DNA of 64,000 bases. Source: [Mycobacterium] nativiensis. Lineage in GTDB: Bacteria > Actinomycetota > Actinomycetes > Mycobacteriales > Mycobacteriaceae. A program made the translations under genes and the position numbers. The first letter of the stretch is position 1. Every line of letters starts with the position of its first letter. Positions 35,542-42,690 of the stretch are shown here, in pieces. The stretch spans positions 3,448,044 through 3,512,043 of the forward strand of contig NZ_CP083986.1 in the NCBI RefSeq assembly GCF_020172685.1, given 5' to 3'. The notes beneath the pieces are model-generated. The model was not told the origin of the DNA, searched no databases, and was given only the letters and a program-made list of their open reading frames with translations.

Positions 35542-37017
35542 ATGACCACCATCAGTACCCCGCACTACCTACTCGACCAGGCCCGGCGCCGGTTCGTCCC
35601 GACGCTGAACACCATCCCCGGGATGGGAGCCCTCGAGAAGCGGCTGCTGAAGGTGGACTGGAAGCGCAAGGAACTCGCCACCCCGCCCCCGGGCAGCGGC
35701 CTCAAGCCGGTGATCGGTGACTCCGGCCTGCCGATCCTGGGCCACATCGTCGAGATGTACCGCGAGGGACCCGAATTCTGCCTGCACCTGTACCGCAAAT
35801 ACGGTCCGGTGTCCTTCGCCGAATCCCCGATCCTGCCGTCGATCGTCGCGTTGGGCCCCGACGCGACCCAGATCGTGTTCTCCAACAAGAACAAGGACTA
35901 CTCGACCACCGGCTGGCACCCGGTGATCGGGCCGTTCTTCAACCGCGGTCTGATGATGCTGGACTTCGAGGAGCACCTGGGGCACAAGCGGATCCTGCAG
36001 GGCGCGTTCACGCGTCCCCGGCTGGCCAGCTACGTCGAGGACATCGACCGGGTCGCCACCGACATCGTCGCCGACTGGCCCACCAACGACGCCAGGTTCC
36101 TGTTGCACCCGGCGCTCAAGGAGTTGACCCTCGACGTCGCGTCGGTGGTGTTCATGGGCCACGACCTCAGCGAGGACCGCGGCCAGTTGGCCAAGGTCAA
36201 TCACGCGTTCGAGCAGACCATCCGCGCCGGCGGGGCGATCATCCGGACACCGGTGCCGCCGTTCAAGTGGTGGCGCGGCACGCAAGGCCGCAAGGTGCTC
36301 GAGGAGTACTTCTACAACCGGGTCGCCGAACGCCGCAACGCCGAAGGCACCGACATGCTGACCGTGCTGTGCCATACCGCCGACGAGGACGGCAACACCT
36401 TCAGCGACGAAGACATCGTCAACCACATGATCTTCTTGATGATGGCCGCGCACGACACCTCGACGTCCACGCTGACCAGCATGACCTACCACCTGGCCGC
36501 CAACCCGGAGTGGCAGGAACGGGCCCGCGACGAGTCGGCGCGCCTGGGCGACGGACCTCTCGACATCGAGGCCCTGGAGAAGCTGGAGACCCTGGACCTG
36601 GTGATGGACGAGTCGCTGCGCCTGGTCACCCCGCTGCCGTTCAACATGCGCCAGACCGTGCGTGACACCGATCTGCTGGGTCACTACGTGCCGGCCGGCA
36701 CCAACGTCGTCACCTGGCCGGGCATGAACCACTGGCTGCCCGAGCTCTACACCAACCCGCGCCAGTTCGACCCGGAACGCTTCCTCGAGCCGCGTGCCGA
36801 GCACAAGAAGCACCGGTACGCGTTCGCACCGTTCGGCGGCGGCGCGCACAAGTGCATCGGGATGAACTTCGGCCGGTTGGAGGTCAAGACCGTCCTGCAC
36901 CGGATGCTGCGCCGTTACCGCATCGAACTCGCCCACCCCGGCTACCAGCCGCGCTGGGATTATGGGGGTATGCCGATCCCGATGGACGGCATGCCGATCG
37001 TGTTGCGCCCGCTGTAA
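35542..37017 (+). CDS. cyp136: Cytochrome P450, CYP136 family
   Basis: 491 residues, long for a bacterial P450. The I-helix is AAHDTSTST (about 302-310), the ExxR motif is ESLR (357-360), and the heme loop is FGGGAHKCIG with the thiolate ligand Cys438. It has no obvious membrane anchor. The order SDR-TetR-cyp136 is as in M. tuberculosis Rv3057c-Rv3059. The CYP136 substrate is not established. Electron partners (ferredoxin, reductase) are not encoded nearby. Confidence 0.92.
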   Translation: MTTISTPHYLLDQARRRFVPTLNTIPGMGALEKRLLKVDWKRKELATPPPGSGLKPVIGDSGLPILGHIVEMYREGPEFCLHLYRKYGPVSFAESPILPSIVALGPDATQIVFSNKNKDYSTTGWHPVIGPFFNRGLMMLDFEEHLGHKRILQGAFTRPRLASYVEDIDRVATDIVADWPTNDARFLLHPALKELTLDVASVVFMGHDLSEDRGQLAKVNHAFEQTIRAGGAIIRTPVPPFKWWRGTQGRKVLEEYFYNRVAERRNAEGTDMLTVLCHTADEDGNTFSDEDIVNHMIFLMMAAHDTSTSTLTSMTYHLAANPEWQERARDESARLGDGPLDIEALEKLETLDLVMDESLRLVTPLPFNMRQTVRDTDLLGHYVPAGTNVVTWPGMNHWLPELYTNPRQFDPERFLEPRAEHKKHRYAFAPFGGGAHKCIGMNFGRLEVKTVLHRMLRRYRIELAHPGYQPRWDYGGMPIPMDGMPIVLRPL

Positions 37018-37126
37018 AAATCCGGCCACCTCGCGCGAGCTGGGGCACCTCCCGCTTGCGGGGGAGCGTGTCTGCACGGCGACACGCCGCCAACGGCGAA
37101 CAACTATGCACGCTCGCGGCCAAAGA
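37018..37126. repeat. Dispersed short repeats after cyp136
   Basis: It contains ctcccgc-tt-gcgggggag (about 37048-37066), a short hairpin of a kind often seen between mycobacterial genes. The half-arm gaacaactatgcacgctcgcg (about 37098-37118) resembles the arm of the 39.6 kb hairpin. It lies between convergent cyp136 and the LeuA-like gene. Confidence 0.45.
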
Positions 37127-37594
37127 TCACTGGACCGCCAAAAGCCGGTTGGCGCAGGTGATGACGGCCTCCAACGCGGAACGCCCCGGATCGGTCGCGA
37201 AACCCATCGCCCACGCCGAGCCCTGCCCGTTCGAGCCGTGGATGAACGTGGCGGTCTCGGCCCCACACCGCAGCTGGTGAAAACCCAGAATCTCCAAGGT
37301 GATTCCGCGTTCGTACAGCATGGTGGTGAGTGCTGCCAGCGGGCCCTGCGCGGCCGCGGTACAGGTTCCCCTCACGCCCCGCACGGCGATCGTCGCCTGG
37401 TAGGTGCGGCCCTGCGGCCCCAGCCGCGCCGCCGGGCGATCAGCGTCCAGGCAGCGCCAGCGGCCCAGTGCCAGCGGGCCCTTGGCCCGTCCATAGGTGG
37501 CGACGAAACCGTCCCACGACAACCGTGCGGCCTGGTCACGCAGCCCGCGGGGAAGTCGGCCTTCGAATTGGTCTGCAAAAGATGTTGTGGTCAT
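37127..37594 (-). CDS. Orphan LeuA regulatory (leucine-binding) domain protein
   Basis: 155 residues with no catalytic TIM barrel. The C-terminal 90 residues resemble the allosteric dimerisation domain of 2-isopropylmalate synthase: YQATIAVRGVRG, GPLAALTTMLYERGITLEILGF, and WAMGFATDPGRSALEAVITCANRL. The N-terminal part LRDQAARLSWDGFVATYG is reminiscent of the LeuA linker. It could bind leucine or modulate LeuA, but that is unproven. ATG 37594 has no strong ribosome site; an in-frame GTG at 37648 lies inside an upstream hairpin. A leader peptide and hairpin precede it. Confidence 0.65.
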   Translation of the reverse strand: MTTTSFADQFEGRLPRGLRDQAARLSWDGFVATYGRAKGPLALGRWRCLDADRPAARLGPQGRTYQATIAVRGVRGTCTAAAQGPLAALTTMLYERGITLEILGFHQLRCGAETATFIHGSNGQGSAWAMGFATDPGRSALEAVITCANRLLAVQ

Positions 37595-37642
37595 GTCTCG
37601 GTCTGTTCTGCTCGAAGAGCGACCGACTGGCAATAGCTTCCG

Positions 37643-37685
37643 ACCCACAGCGGGGGGGTCGGTCTGATCAGACCCCGCTGTGGGT
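37643..37685 (-). promoter_or_regulatory. Attenuator-like hairpin upstream of LeuA-like gene
   Basis: A perfect 13-bp stem (37643-37655 with 37673-37685, acccacagcgggg and its complement) encloses a loop with the palindrome ggtctgatcagacc (37661-37674). The octamer cagaccga occurs in the loop and again just before the start codon of the gene (about 37598-37605), so alternative pairings are possible. There is no T-run after it. It overlaps the end of the leader ORF. Confidence 0.6.
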
Positions 37686-37712
37686 GCCGGCTACTACCAG
37701 AAGACGATGCAT
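37668..37712 (-). CDS. Putative leader peptide rich in Leu/Val
   Basis: A 14-codon ORF reading MHRLLVVAGTHSGV then TGA, with Leu-Leu-Val-Val encoded by ctt ctg gta gta. Its last codons form the 5' arm of the hairpin. A promoter of TTGCAC, 18-bp spacer and TAGCCT (37722-37727) would start the RNA about 3 nt before this ATG. The layout is that of ribosome-controlled attenuation responding to branched-chain aminoacyl-tRNA. A longer overlapping 42-codon frame from 37719 is an alternative. Confidence 0.5.
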   Translation of the reverse strand: MHRLLVVAGTHSGV

Positions 37713-37803
37713 GATCCATCCAGGCTAACCACGCGCGCGACGGGCGTGCAAGGCATTTATCCGCGATGGCCGGAGTGCCTGATCAGCGCGGTGATACGGC
37801 CGA

Positions 37804-39540
37804 TCAGTCCAGGATGCGGCGGGCCACGTTGGTGGTCATCAGGTCGAGCAACTCGTCGGCGCGGCCGGCCAGGATGGTCCGGATCGCGTACAGCGAGAAG
37901 CCCTTGGCCTGCGCGGCAGTGATCGCCGGCGGGATCGACAGTTCCTGGCGGGCGGTGACCACGTCGACCACGGCCGGGCCGTCGTAGGCGAACGCCTCGG
38001 CCAGCGCGGATTCCAGGTCGCCGGGCTGTTCCACCCGTCGACCGAACATGCCCAGCGCGGTCGCCACCGCGCCGAAGTCCGGGTTGTCCAGCTCGGTGCC
38101 GAAGTTGACGATGCCGGCAGCCTTCATCTCCAGTTCCACAAAATTCAGCGACGAATTGTTGAACACGATCATCTTGACCGGCAGTCGGTTCTGCCTCAGC
38201 GTGAGCAGCTCCCCGAACAGCATCGCCAGCCCGCCGTCGCCGGCCAACGCCACGACCTGCCGGCCGCGATCGACGGTCTGCGCGCCGATCGCGTGCGGCA
38301 GCGCGCACGCCATGGTGCCGTGGTTGAACGATCCGATCAGCCGCCGCCGCCCGTTCATGGTCACATAGCGGGCCGCCCACACCACTGGGGAGCCGACGTC
38401 GACGGTGAACACCGCATCCTGGTTCGCCAATCGATTGGCCACCGCCGCAACATATTCCGGGCGTATGGGAGTGCGGTCCCGGTCGTTGGACGCCAACGCG
38501 TCCAGCCGCCGTCGGGTCTTGTCGTAGTGCCGCAGCGACCGTTCCACGTGGGTCCGGTCGGCTTTGGGTGCCAACAGCGGCCGCAGCGCGGCGACGGTGT
38601 CGGCCACCGTGCCGCGCAGCCCGAGGTCGATCGGGGTGCGTCGGCCCAGGTTTCGACCGCGGATGTCGACCTGGATGATCTGCGCACGATCGGGATAGAA
38701 CTGCTGGTAGGGAAAGTCGGTGCCCAGCATCAGCAGTACGTCGGCTTCGGCGATCGCCTTGTAGCCGGACGCGAATCCGAGCAGTCCCGTCATGCCGACG
38801 TCGTGAGGATTGTCGTACTCGATGTACTCTTTGCCGCGCAAGGCATGAACAATCGGTGCCTGCAGGGTGCGCGCCAGCTCGATCACCTCGTCGTGGGCAC
38901 CGGCCACCCCCGCACCGGCCAAGATGGTGACCTTGTCCGCGACGTTGAGCATGCCCGCCGCCGCAGCCAGCGCACGCTCGTCGGGGCGGCACACCGAGGC
39001 GGTTGGCCGCACCGCACGCTGCCCCCAACCGGTGGCATCCAGGCGGTTGCTGAAGATCTCGCCCGGCACCACCACCACGGCGACACCGTTCTCCTCCACC
39101 GCCGCCCGCATGGCCATCTCCAGGATGCGCGGCGCCTGCTCGGGGGTGCTGACCAGCTCGCAGTAGACGCTGCACTCACGAAACAGGCTCTGCGGGTGGG
39201 TTTCCTGGAAGTAGTCCGAACCGATCTCGGCCAGCGGGATATGGGCGGCGATAGCCAGCACCGGCACCCGAGTGCGCTGCGCGTCGAACAGGCCGTTGAT
39301 CAGGTGCAGGTTGCCCGGCCCGCAACTGCCGGCACACACCGCCAGCCCGCCGGTCAGCGCGGCATCGGCGGCTGCGGCGAACGCCGCGGTCTCCTCGTGA
39401 CGTACCTGTTCCCAGCCGAAGTCGCCGGCCCGGCGGATCGCATCGGTGAAGCCGTTGAGACTGTCCCCGGGGATTCCGTAGACGCGGCGCACTCCGCTGC
39501 GCTTGAGAGTGGCGATGACATGGTCGGCGACCGTTGCCAT
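37804..39540 (-). CDS. poxB: Thiamine-diphosphate pyruvate dehydrogenase (quinone)/pyruvate oxidase
   Basis: 578 residues with the three-domain acetolactate-synthase fold. The catalytic Glu region RHEETAAFAA is at 47-56, a central FAD/nucleotide domain follows, and the C-terminal ThDP motif is GDGGLAMLFGE...VFNNSSL. PoxB decarboxylates pyruvate to acetate and passes electrons to the quinone pool at the membrane. Acetolactate synthase relatives are the main alternative. ATG 39540 is preceded by aggagg; the upstream frame is discarded. Confidence 0.88.
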   Translation of the reverse strand: MATVADHVIATLKRSGVRRVYGIPGDSLNGFTDAIRRAGDFGWEQVRHEETAAFAAAADAALTGGLAVCAGSCGPGNLHLINGLFDAQRTRVPVLAIAAHIPLAEIGSDYFQETHPQSLFRECSVYCELVSTPEQAPRILEMAMRAAVEENGVAVVVVPGEIFSNRLDATGWGQRAVRPTASVCRPDERALAAAAGMLNVADKVTILAGAGVAGAHDEVIELARTLQAPIVHALRGKEYIEYDNPHDVGMTGLLGFASGYKAIAEADVLLMLGTDFPYQQFYPDRAQIIQVDIRGRNLGRRTPIDLGLRGTVADTVAALRPLLAPKADRTHVERSLRHYDKTRRRLDALASNDRDRTPIRPEYVAAVANRLANQDAVFTVDVGSPVVWAARYVTMNGRRRLIGSFNHGTMACALPHAIGAQTVDRGRQVVALAGDGGLAMLFGELLTLRQNRLPVKMIVFNNSSLNFVELEMKAAGIVNFGTELDNPDFGAVATALGMFGRRVEQPGDLESALAEAFAYDGPAVVDVVTARQELSIPPAITAAQAKGFSLYAIRTILAGRADELLDLMTTNVARRILD

Positions 39541-39556
39541 GTAGCGCCTCCTAACT

Positions 39557-39627
39557 GGCGCGACCGTGCAGAGTTGTTCGGCGCCACCAGGACTTTCGCC
39601 GGACAACTCTGCACGCTCGCCGAGGGG
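39557..39627. repeat. REP-like hairpin upstream of poxB
   Basis: An arm around ccgtgcagagttgttcggcg (about 39564-39583) pairs with cgccggacaactctgcacg (about 39597-39615) with few mismatches, and outer cgcga/tcgccg bases extend it. The motif gcgtgcagagttgt and the flank cgccgag link it to the hairpins at 4.9 kb and 37.1 kb. It lies between fadE22 and poxB on the same strand and may end the fadE22 transcript. Confidence 0.65.
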
Positions 39628-39643
39628 TGTTCCCCCCGAAACG

Positions 39644-41809
39644 CTACTTGATCAGCGGGTCGCGGGGCATCCCCAAAATCCGCTCGGCGATCTGGTTGCG
39701 GGTCACCTCCGAGGTGCCGCCGGCGATCGCGATGCCGCGCGCCCCCATCACCATCCGGGCGGCCAACGCGCCGGGTCCGTCATCGAGGGCGACGTCCGGC
39801 CCCAGCAGCGCAGCTCCGATGGCCGCGCCGTCGCCCATGTGCTCGGCCAGCTTGAGCTTGGTGACATTGCCCTCCGGACCGGGGCCCGCCCCGGCGATGC
39901 TGCGCGCCGCGCGACGCAGGTTCAGCAGTCGCAGCGCGTGCTCGTCGGCGACGAACCGGCCGACGCGCACCTCGGCGTCGGCCACCGAGTTCCGGTGCTG
40001 CTGTGCCAGCGCGATCAGCCGCTGGTCGACACCTGCGGTGTAGGAGCCGCCGCCGCCGATGCTGACCCGCTCATTGCCGAGGGTGGCGCGAGCCACCTTC
40101 CAGCCGCCGTTGATCTCGCCGACAACATCCTCGTCGGGAACGAAGACGTCGTTGAAGAACACCTCGTTGAACTCCGAACCGCCGGTGATCTGCCGCAATG
40201 GCCGCACCTCGACGCCGGGCGCCTCCATGTCGACGATCACCATGGTGATGCCGGCGTGCTTGGGCACCTCGAAGTCGGTGCGCACGGTCGCCAGCCCGCG
40301 CCGGCACAGGTGCGCGCCGGAGGTCCAGACCTTCTGGCCGGTGATCTTCCAGCCGCCGTCGACCCGCACCGCCTTGGTCTTGACCGCGGCCGCATCCGAG
40401 CCGGCGCCCGGCTCGGAGAACAGTTGGCACCAGATCTCCTCCTGGCGCAGCGCCTTCTCCACGAACCGATCGATCTGCGACGCGGTGCCCTCCTGGATCA
40501 GGGTCAGGATCACCCAGCCGGTGATCGAGTACTCGGGCCGCTGGACGCCGGCAGCGGTGAACTCCTGCTCGATCACCACCTGCTCGACGGCCTCGGCGGC
40601 CCGCCCCCACGGCTTGGGCCAGTGCGGCATCACGTAGCCGGTCGCGATCAGCTGGTCGCGCTGCGCGTCGGTGTCCAGCGCGGCGATCTCGACGGCGTCG
40701 GCGTGGATCCGGGTACGCATCTCCTCGGCCTCGGGCGGCAGATCCAGGCTGTTGGCCCGGGTGATGCCGGCGGCCGCGCTCTCGAACACGGCCAGGGCCG
40801 GGGCGTCGCCGCCGAACAGCGCCTGCACCGCCAGGGCGCGGCGCAGCTGCAGGTGGGCGTCGTGCTCCCAGGTGTAGCCGATACCGCCGTGCACCTGGAT
40901 GTTCAGCTCGGCGTTGCGCACGTAGGCGGGGAACGCCAGGGTGGCAGCTACCGCGGCAACCAGCCGGAAGGCGTATTCGTCATCCCCTTCGGCGCGTGCG
41001 GCGTCCCACACGGCCGCGGTCGCCGCCTCGGCGCCGACCAGCATGTTCGCGCAGTGGTGCTTGATCGCCTGGAACGTGGCGATGGTCCGGCCGAACTGTT
41101 CGCGCACCTTGGCGTACTCCACCGCCGCGTCGGTGCAGTCCGCCGCGCCGCCGACGGCTTCGGCCGCCAGCAGCACCCGCGCCCGCGCCAGCGCCGACTC
41201 GCGCCCACCGGCCAGCACGTCGTCGGCGCTCACCCCGACACCGGTCAGCGTGACCCGTCCGGACCGCCGGGTCGGGTCGACATTGCCGGGCACGTCGATG
41301 TTCACCCCGGCCCGGTCACGCTCGAGGACCAGCACGTCCTCGCCGGCGGCGACCAGCAACAGGTCCGCCAGGCCCGCGCCCAGCACTATCCCGGCGTCAC
41401 CGGAGGCCACCCCGCCGTCCAGGGCGACGTCGCCGGCCAGCCCCACACCGGCGGTGACGGAGCCGTCGATCAACCCGGGCAGCAGCCGAGCCTGCTGCTC
41501 GGGGGTGCCGGCGGCGGCAATCACCGCCGAAGCGATGACCGTCGGCACGAACGGCCCCGGCGCCACGGCCCGGCCCAGCTCCTCGATCACCACCACCAGT
41601 TCCGGCAGCCCGAAACCCGAACCGCCGTACTGCTCGTCGATGTGCAGCCCCAGCCAGCCCAGCCCGGCCAGCTCGTCCCAGAACGGCGGGCGGGCCTCAT
41701 CGGCGGCGTCCAGCAGTGCGCGCGCTGCCGAACGGGCGTGCTGCGCGGTCAAGAATCCACGGGCCACGTCGGCCAGTTCGCGGTGGTCGTCGGTTACTGC
41801 GATGCCCAT
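39644..41809 (-). CDS. fadE22: Two-domain acyl-CoA dehydrogenase FadE22
   Basis: 721 residues made of two fused acyl-CoA dehydrogenase modules. Residues 1-345 include LGWLGLHIDEQYGGSGFGLPELVVVIEELGRA and QVHGGIGYTWEHDAHLQLRR. Residues about 370-721 include LFSEPGAGSDAAAVKT, WKITGQKVWTSGAH and the final GIAIAGGTSEVTRNQIAERILG. It catalyses FAD-dependent alpha,beta-dehydrogenation of an acyl-CoA. Length and position match M. tuberculosis fadE22 (Rv3061c). Fused FadEs stand in for the heterotetrameric FadEs of steroid catabolism. A 21-bp gap to the upstream SDR indicates one operon. Confidence 0.9.
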   Translation of the reverse strand: MGIAVTDDHRELADVARGFLTAQHARSAARALLDAADEARPPFWDELAGLGWLGLHIDEQYGGSGFGLPELVVVIEELGRAVAPGPFVPTVIASAVIAAAGTPEQQARLLPGLIDGSVTAGVGLAGDVALDGGVASGDAGIVLGAGLADLLLVAAGEDVLVLERDRAGVNIDVPGNVDPTRRSGRVTLTGVGVSADDVLAGGRESALARARVLLAAEAVGGAADCTDAAVEYAKVREQFGRTIATFQAIKHHCANMLVGAEAATAAVWDAARAEGDDEYAFRLVAAVAATLAFPAYVRNAELNIQVHGGIGYTWEHDAHLQLRRALAVQALFGGDAPALAVFESAAAGITRANSLDLPPEAEEMRTRIHADAVEIAALDTDAQRDQLIATGYVMPHWPKPWGRAAEAVEQVVIEQEFTAAGVQRPEYSITGWVILTLIQEGTASQIDRFVEKALRQEEIWCQLFSEPGAGSDAAAVKTKAVRVDGGWKITGQKVWTSGAHLCRRGLATVRTDFEVPKHAGITMVIVDMEAPGVEVRPLRQITGGSEFNEVFFNDVFVPDEDVVGEINGGWKVARATLGNERVSIGGGGSYTAGVDQRLIALAQQHRNSVADAEVRVGRFVADEHALRLLNLRRAARSIAGAGPGPEGNVTKLKLAEHMGDGAAIGAALLGPDVALDDGPGALAARMVMGARGIAIAGGTSEVTRNQIAERILGMPRDPLIK

Positions 41810-41830
41810 TGGAGGCCTCCTGGTTCGTAT

Positions 41831-42589
41831 TTACTTGGGAGCGAAGCGTTGCCCGGCGTCCAGCCGCAGGCACTGCCCATTAAGCATGGGATTGTCGATG
41901 ACGGCGGCGACCAGCTTGGCGAATTCCTCCGGCCGGCCGAGTCGTTTGGGGAACGCCGCGTCTTTGGTCAGGGCGCTGGCGAATTCCTCCGGGATGCCCT
42001 TGGTCAGGCCGGTGGCGAACAGGCTCGGTGCGATCGCCAGCACCCGGATGCCCACCGAACCCAGGTCGCGGGCCATGGTCAGCGCCATGCCGGCGATACC
42101 CGCCTTGGCGGCGGTGTAGGCGACCTGGCCGATCTGGCCCTCGAACGCCGCGATCGATGACGTGTTGATGATGACGCCGCGCTCGTCCTCTTCGGGCTCG
42201 TTGGTGCTCATGTGCGCGGCAGCGAGCCGGTTGAGGTTGAAGGTGGCGACCAGGTTCAGGTCGATCACCGACCGGAACGACTCCAGGTCGTGCGGGCCGG
42301 ACTTGGACAGCGTGCGCTTGGCGATCCCGCCGCCGGCGGTGGTGACGATCACGTGCAGGCCGCCGAGCCCGTCCACCGCTGCGGCCAGCGTCTTCTCTGC
42401 CGCGTCGAAGTCGGTGATGTCCACCGGAAGGAAGGCGCCCCCGAATCCGGCCGCCACCTCCTTGCCCTCCGAACCCTCCCGGTCGAGCACGGCGACATCC
42501 GCGCCGCGGGCGGCCAACAGCTCCGCGGTGGCCCGGCCCATCCCCGAGGCCCCGCCGACGATGACGACCTTCTTGCCGCTGATCTCCAC
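41831..42589 (-). CDS. SDR, 3-hydroxyacyl-CoA dehydrogenase (HSD10-like)
   Basis: 252 residues. The NAD motif is GGASGMGRA (about 12-20), with NTSSIAAFEGQIGQVAYTAAKAG carrying the Ser and YxxxK catalytic residues, and SLFATGL after the active site. The pattern resembles type II 3-hydroxyacyl-CoA dehydrogenases, so with FadE22 it would supply two beta-oxidation steps. GTG 42589 has aaggag five bases upstream. A KstR-like box at 42621-42634 is in the promoter. Confidence 0.88.
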   Translation of the reverse strand: MEISGKKVVIVGGASGMGRATAELLAARGADVAVLDREGSEGKEVAAGFGGAFLPVDITDFDAAEKTLAAAVDGLGGLHVIVTTAGGGIAKRTLSKSGPHDLESFRSVIDLNLVATFNLNRLAAAHMSTNEPEEDERGVIINTSSIAAFEGQIGQVAYTAAKAGIAGMALTMARDLGSVGIRVLAIAPSLFATGLTKGIPEEFASALTKDAAFPKRLGRPEEFAKLVAAVIDNPMLNGQCLRLDAGQRFAPK

Positions 42590-42620
42590 GCCAACTCCTT
42601 CAACCCGGTACCTGAGTATC

Positions 42621-42634
42621 TAGAACAAGTTATC
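42621..42634 (-). promoter_or_regulatory. KstR-like palindrome before the SDR-fadE22 operon
   Basis: TAGAACAAGTTATC fits the mycobacterial KstR (cholesterol-catabolism repressor) pattern TnnAACnnGTTnnA at every fixed base except the last. It is 32 bp upstream of the SDR start and inside the divergent cstA promoter region. The regulator is not in the window. Confidence 0.45.
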
Positions 42635-42690
42635 GTTCCGCTCGGAATCCGCTGCCACTCGGGCATCCGGCAGGCCCCAAGGAGGTACCC

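Noticed and set aside
37648..37648. GTG 37648 as start of the LeuA-like protein
   Set aside because: It lies inside the 3' arm of the hairpin, lacks a ribosome site and adds a poorly composed N-terminus; ATG 37594 is preferred though not certain.
39566..42160. 864-codon plus-strand frame opposite fadE22
   Set aside because: Pro/Gly/Arg/His-rich low-complexity translation, an antisense shadow of fadE22 and the SDR.
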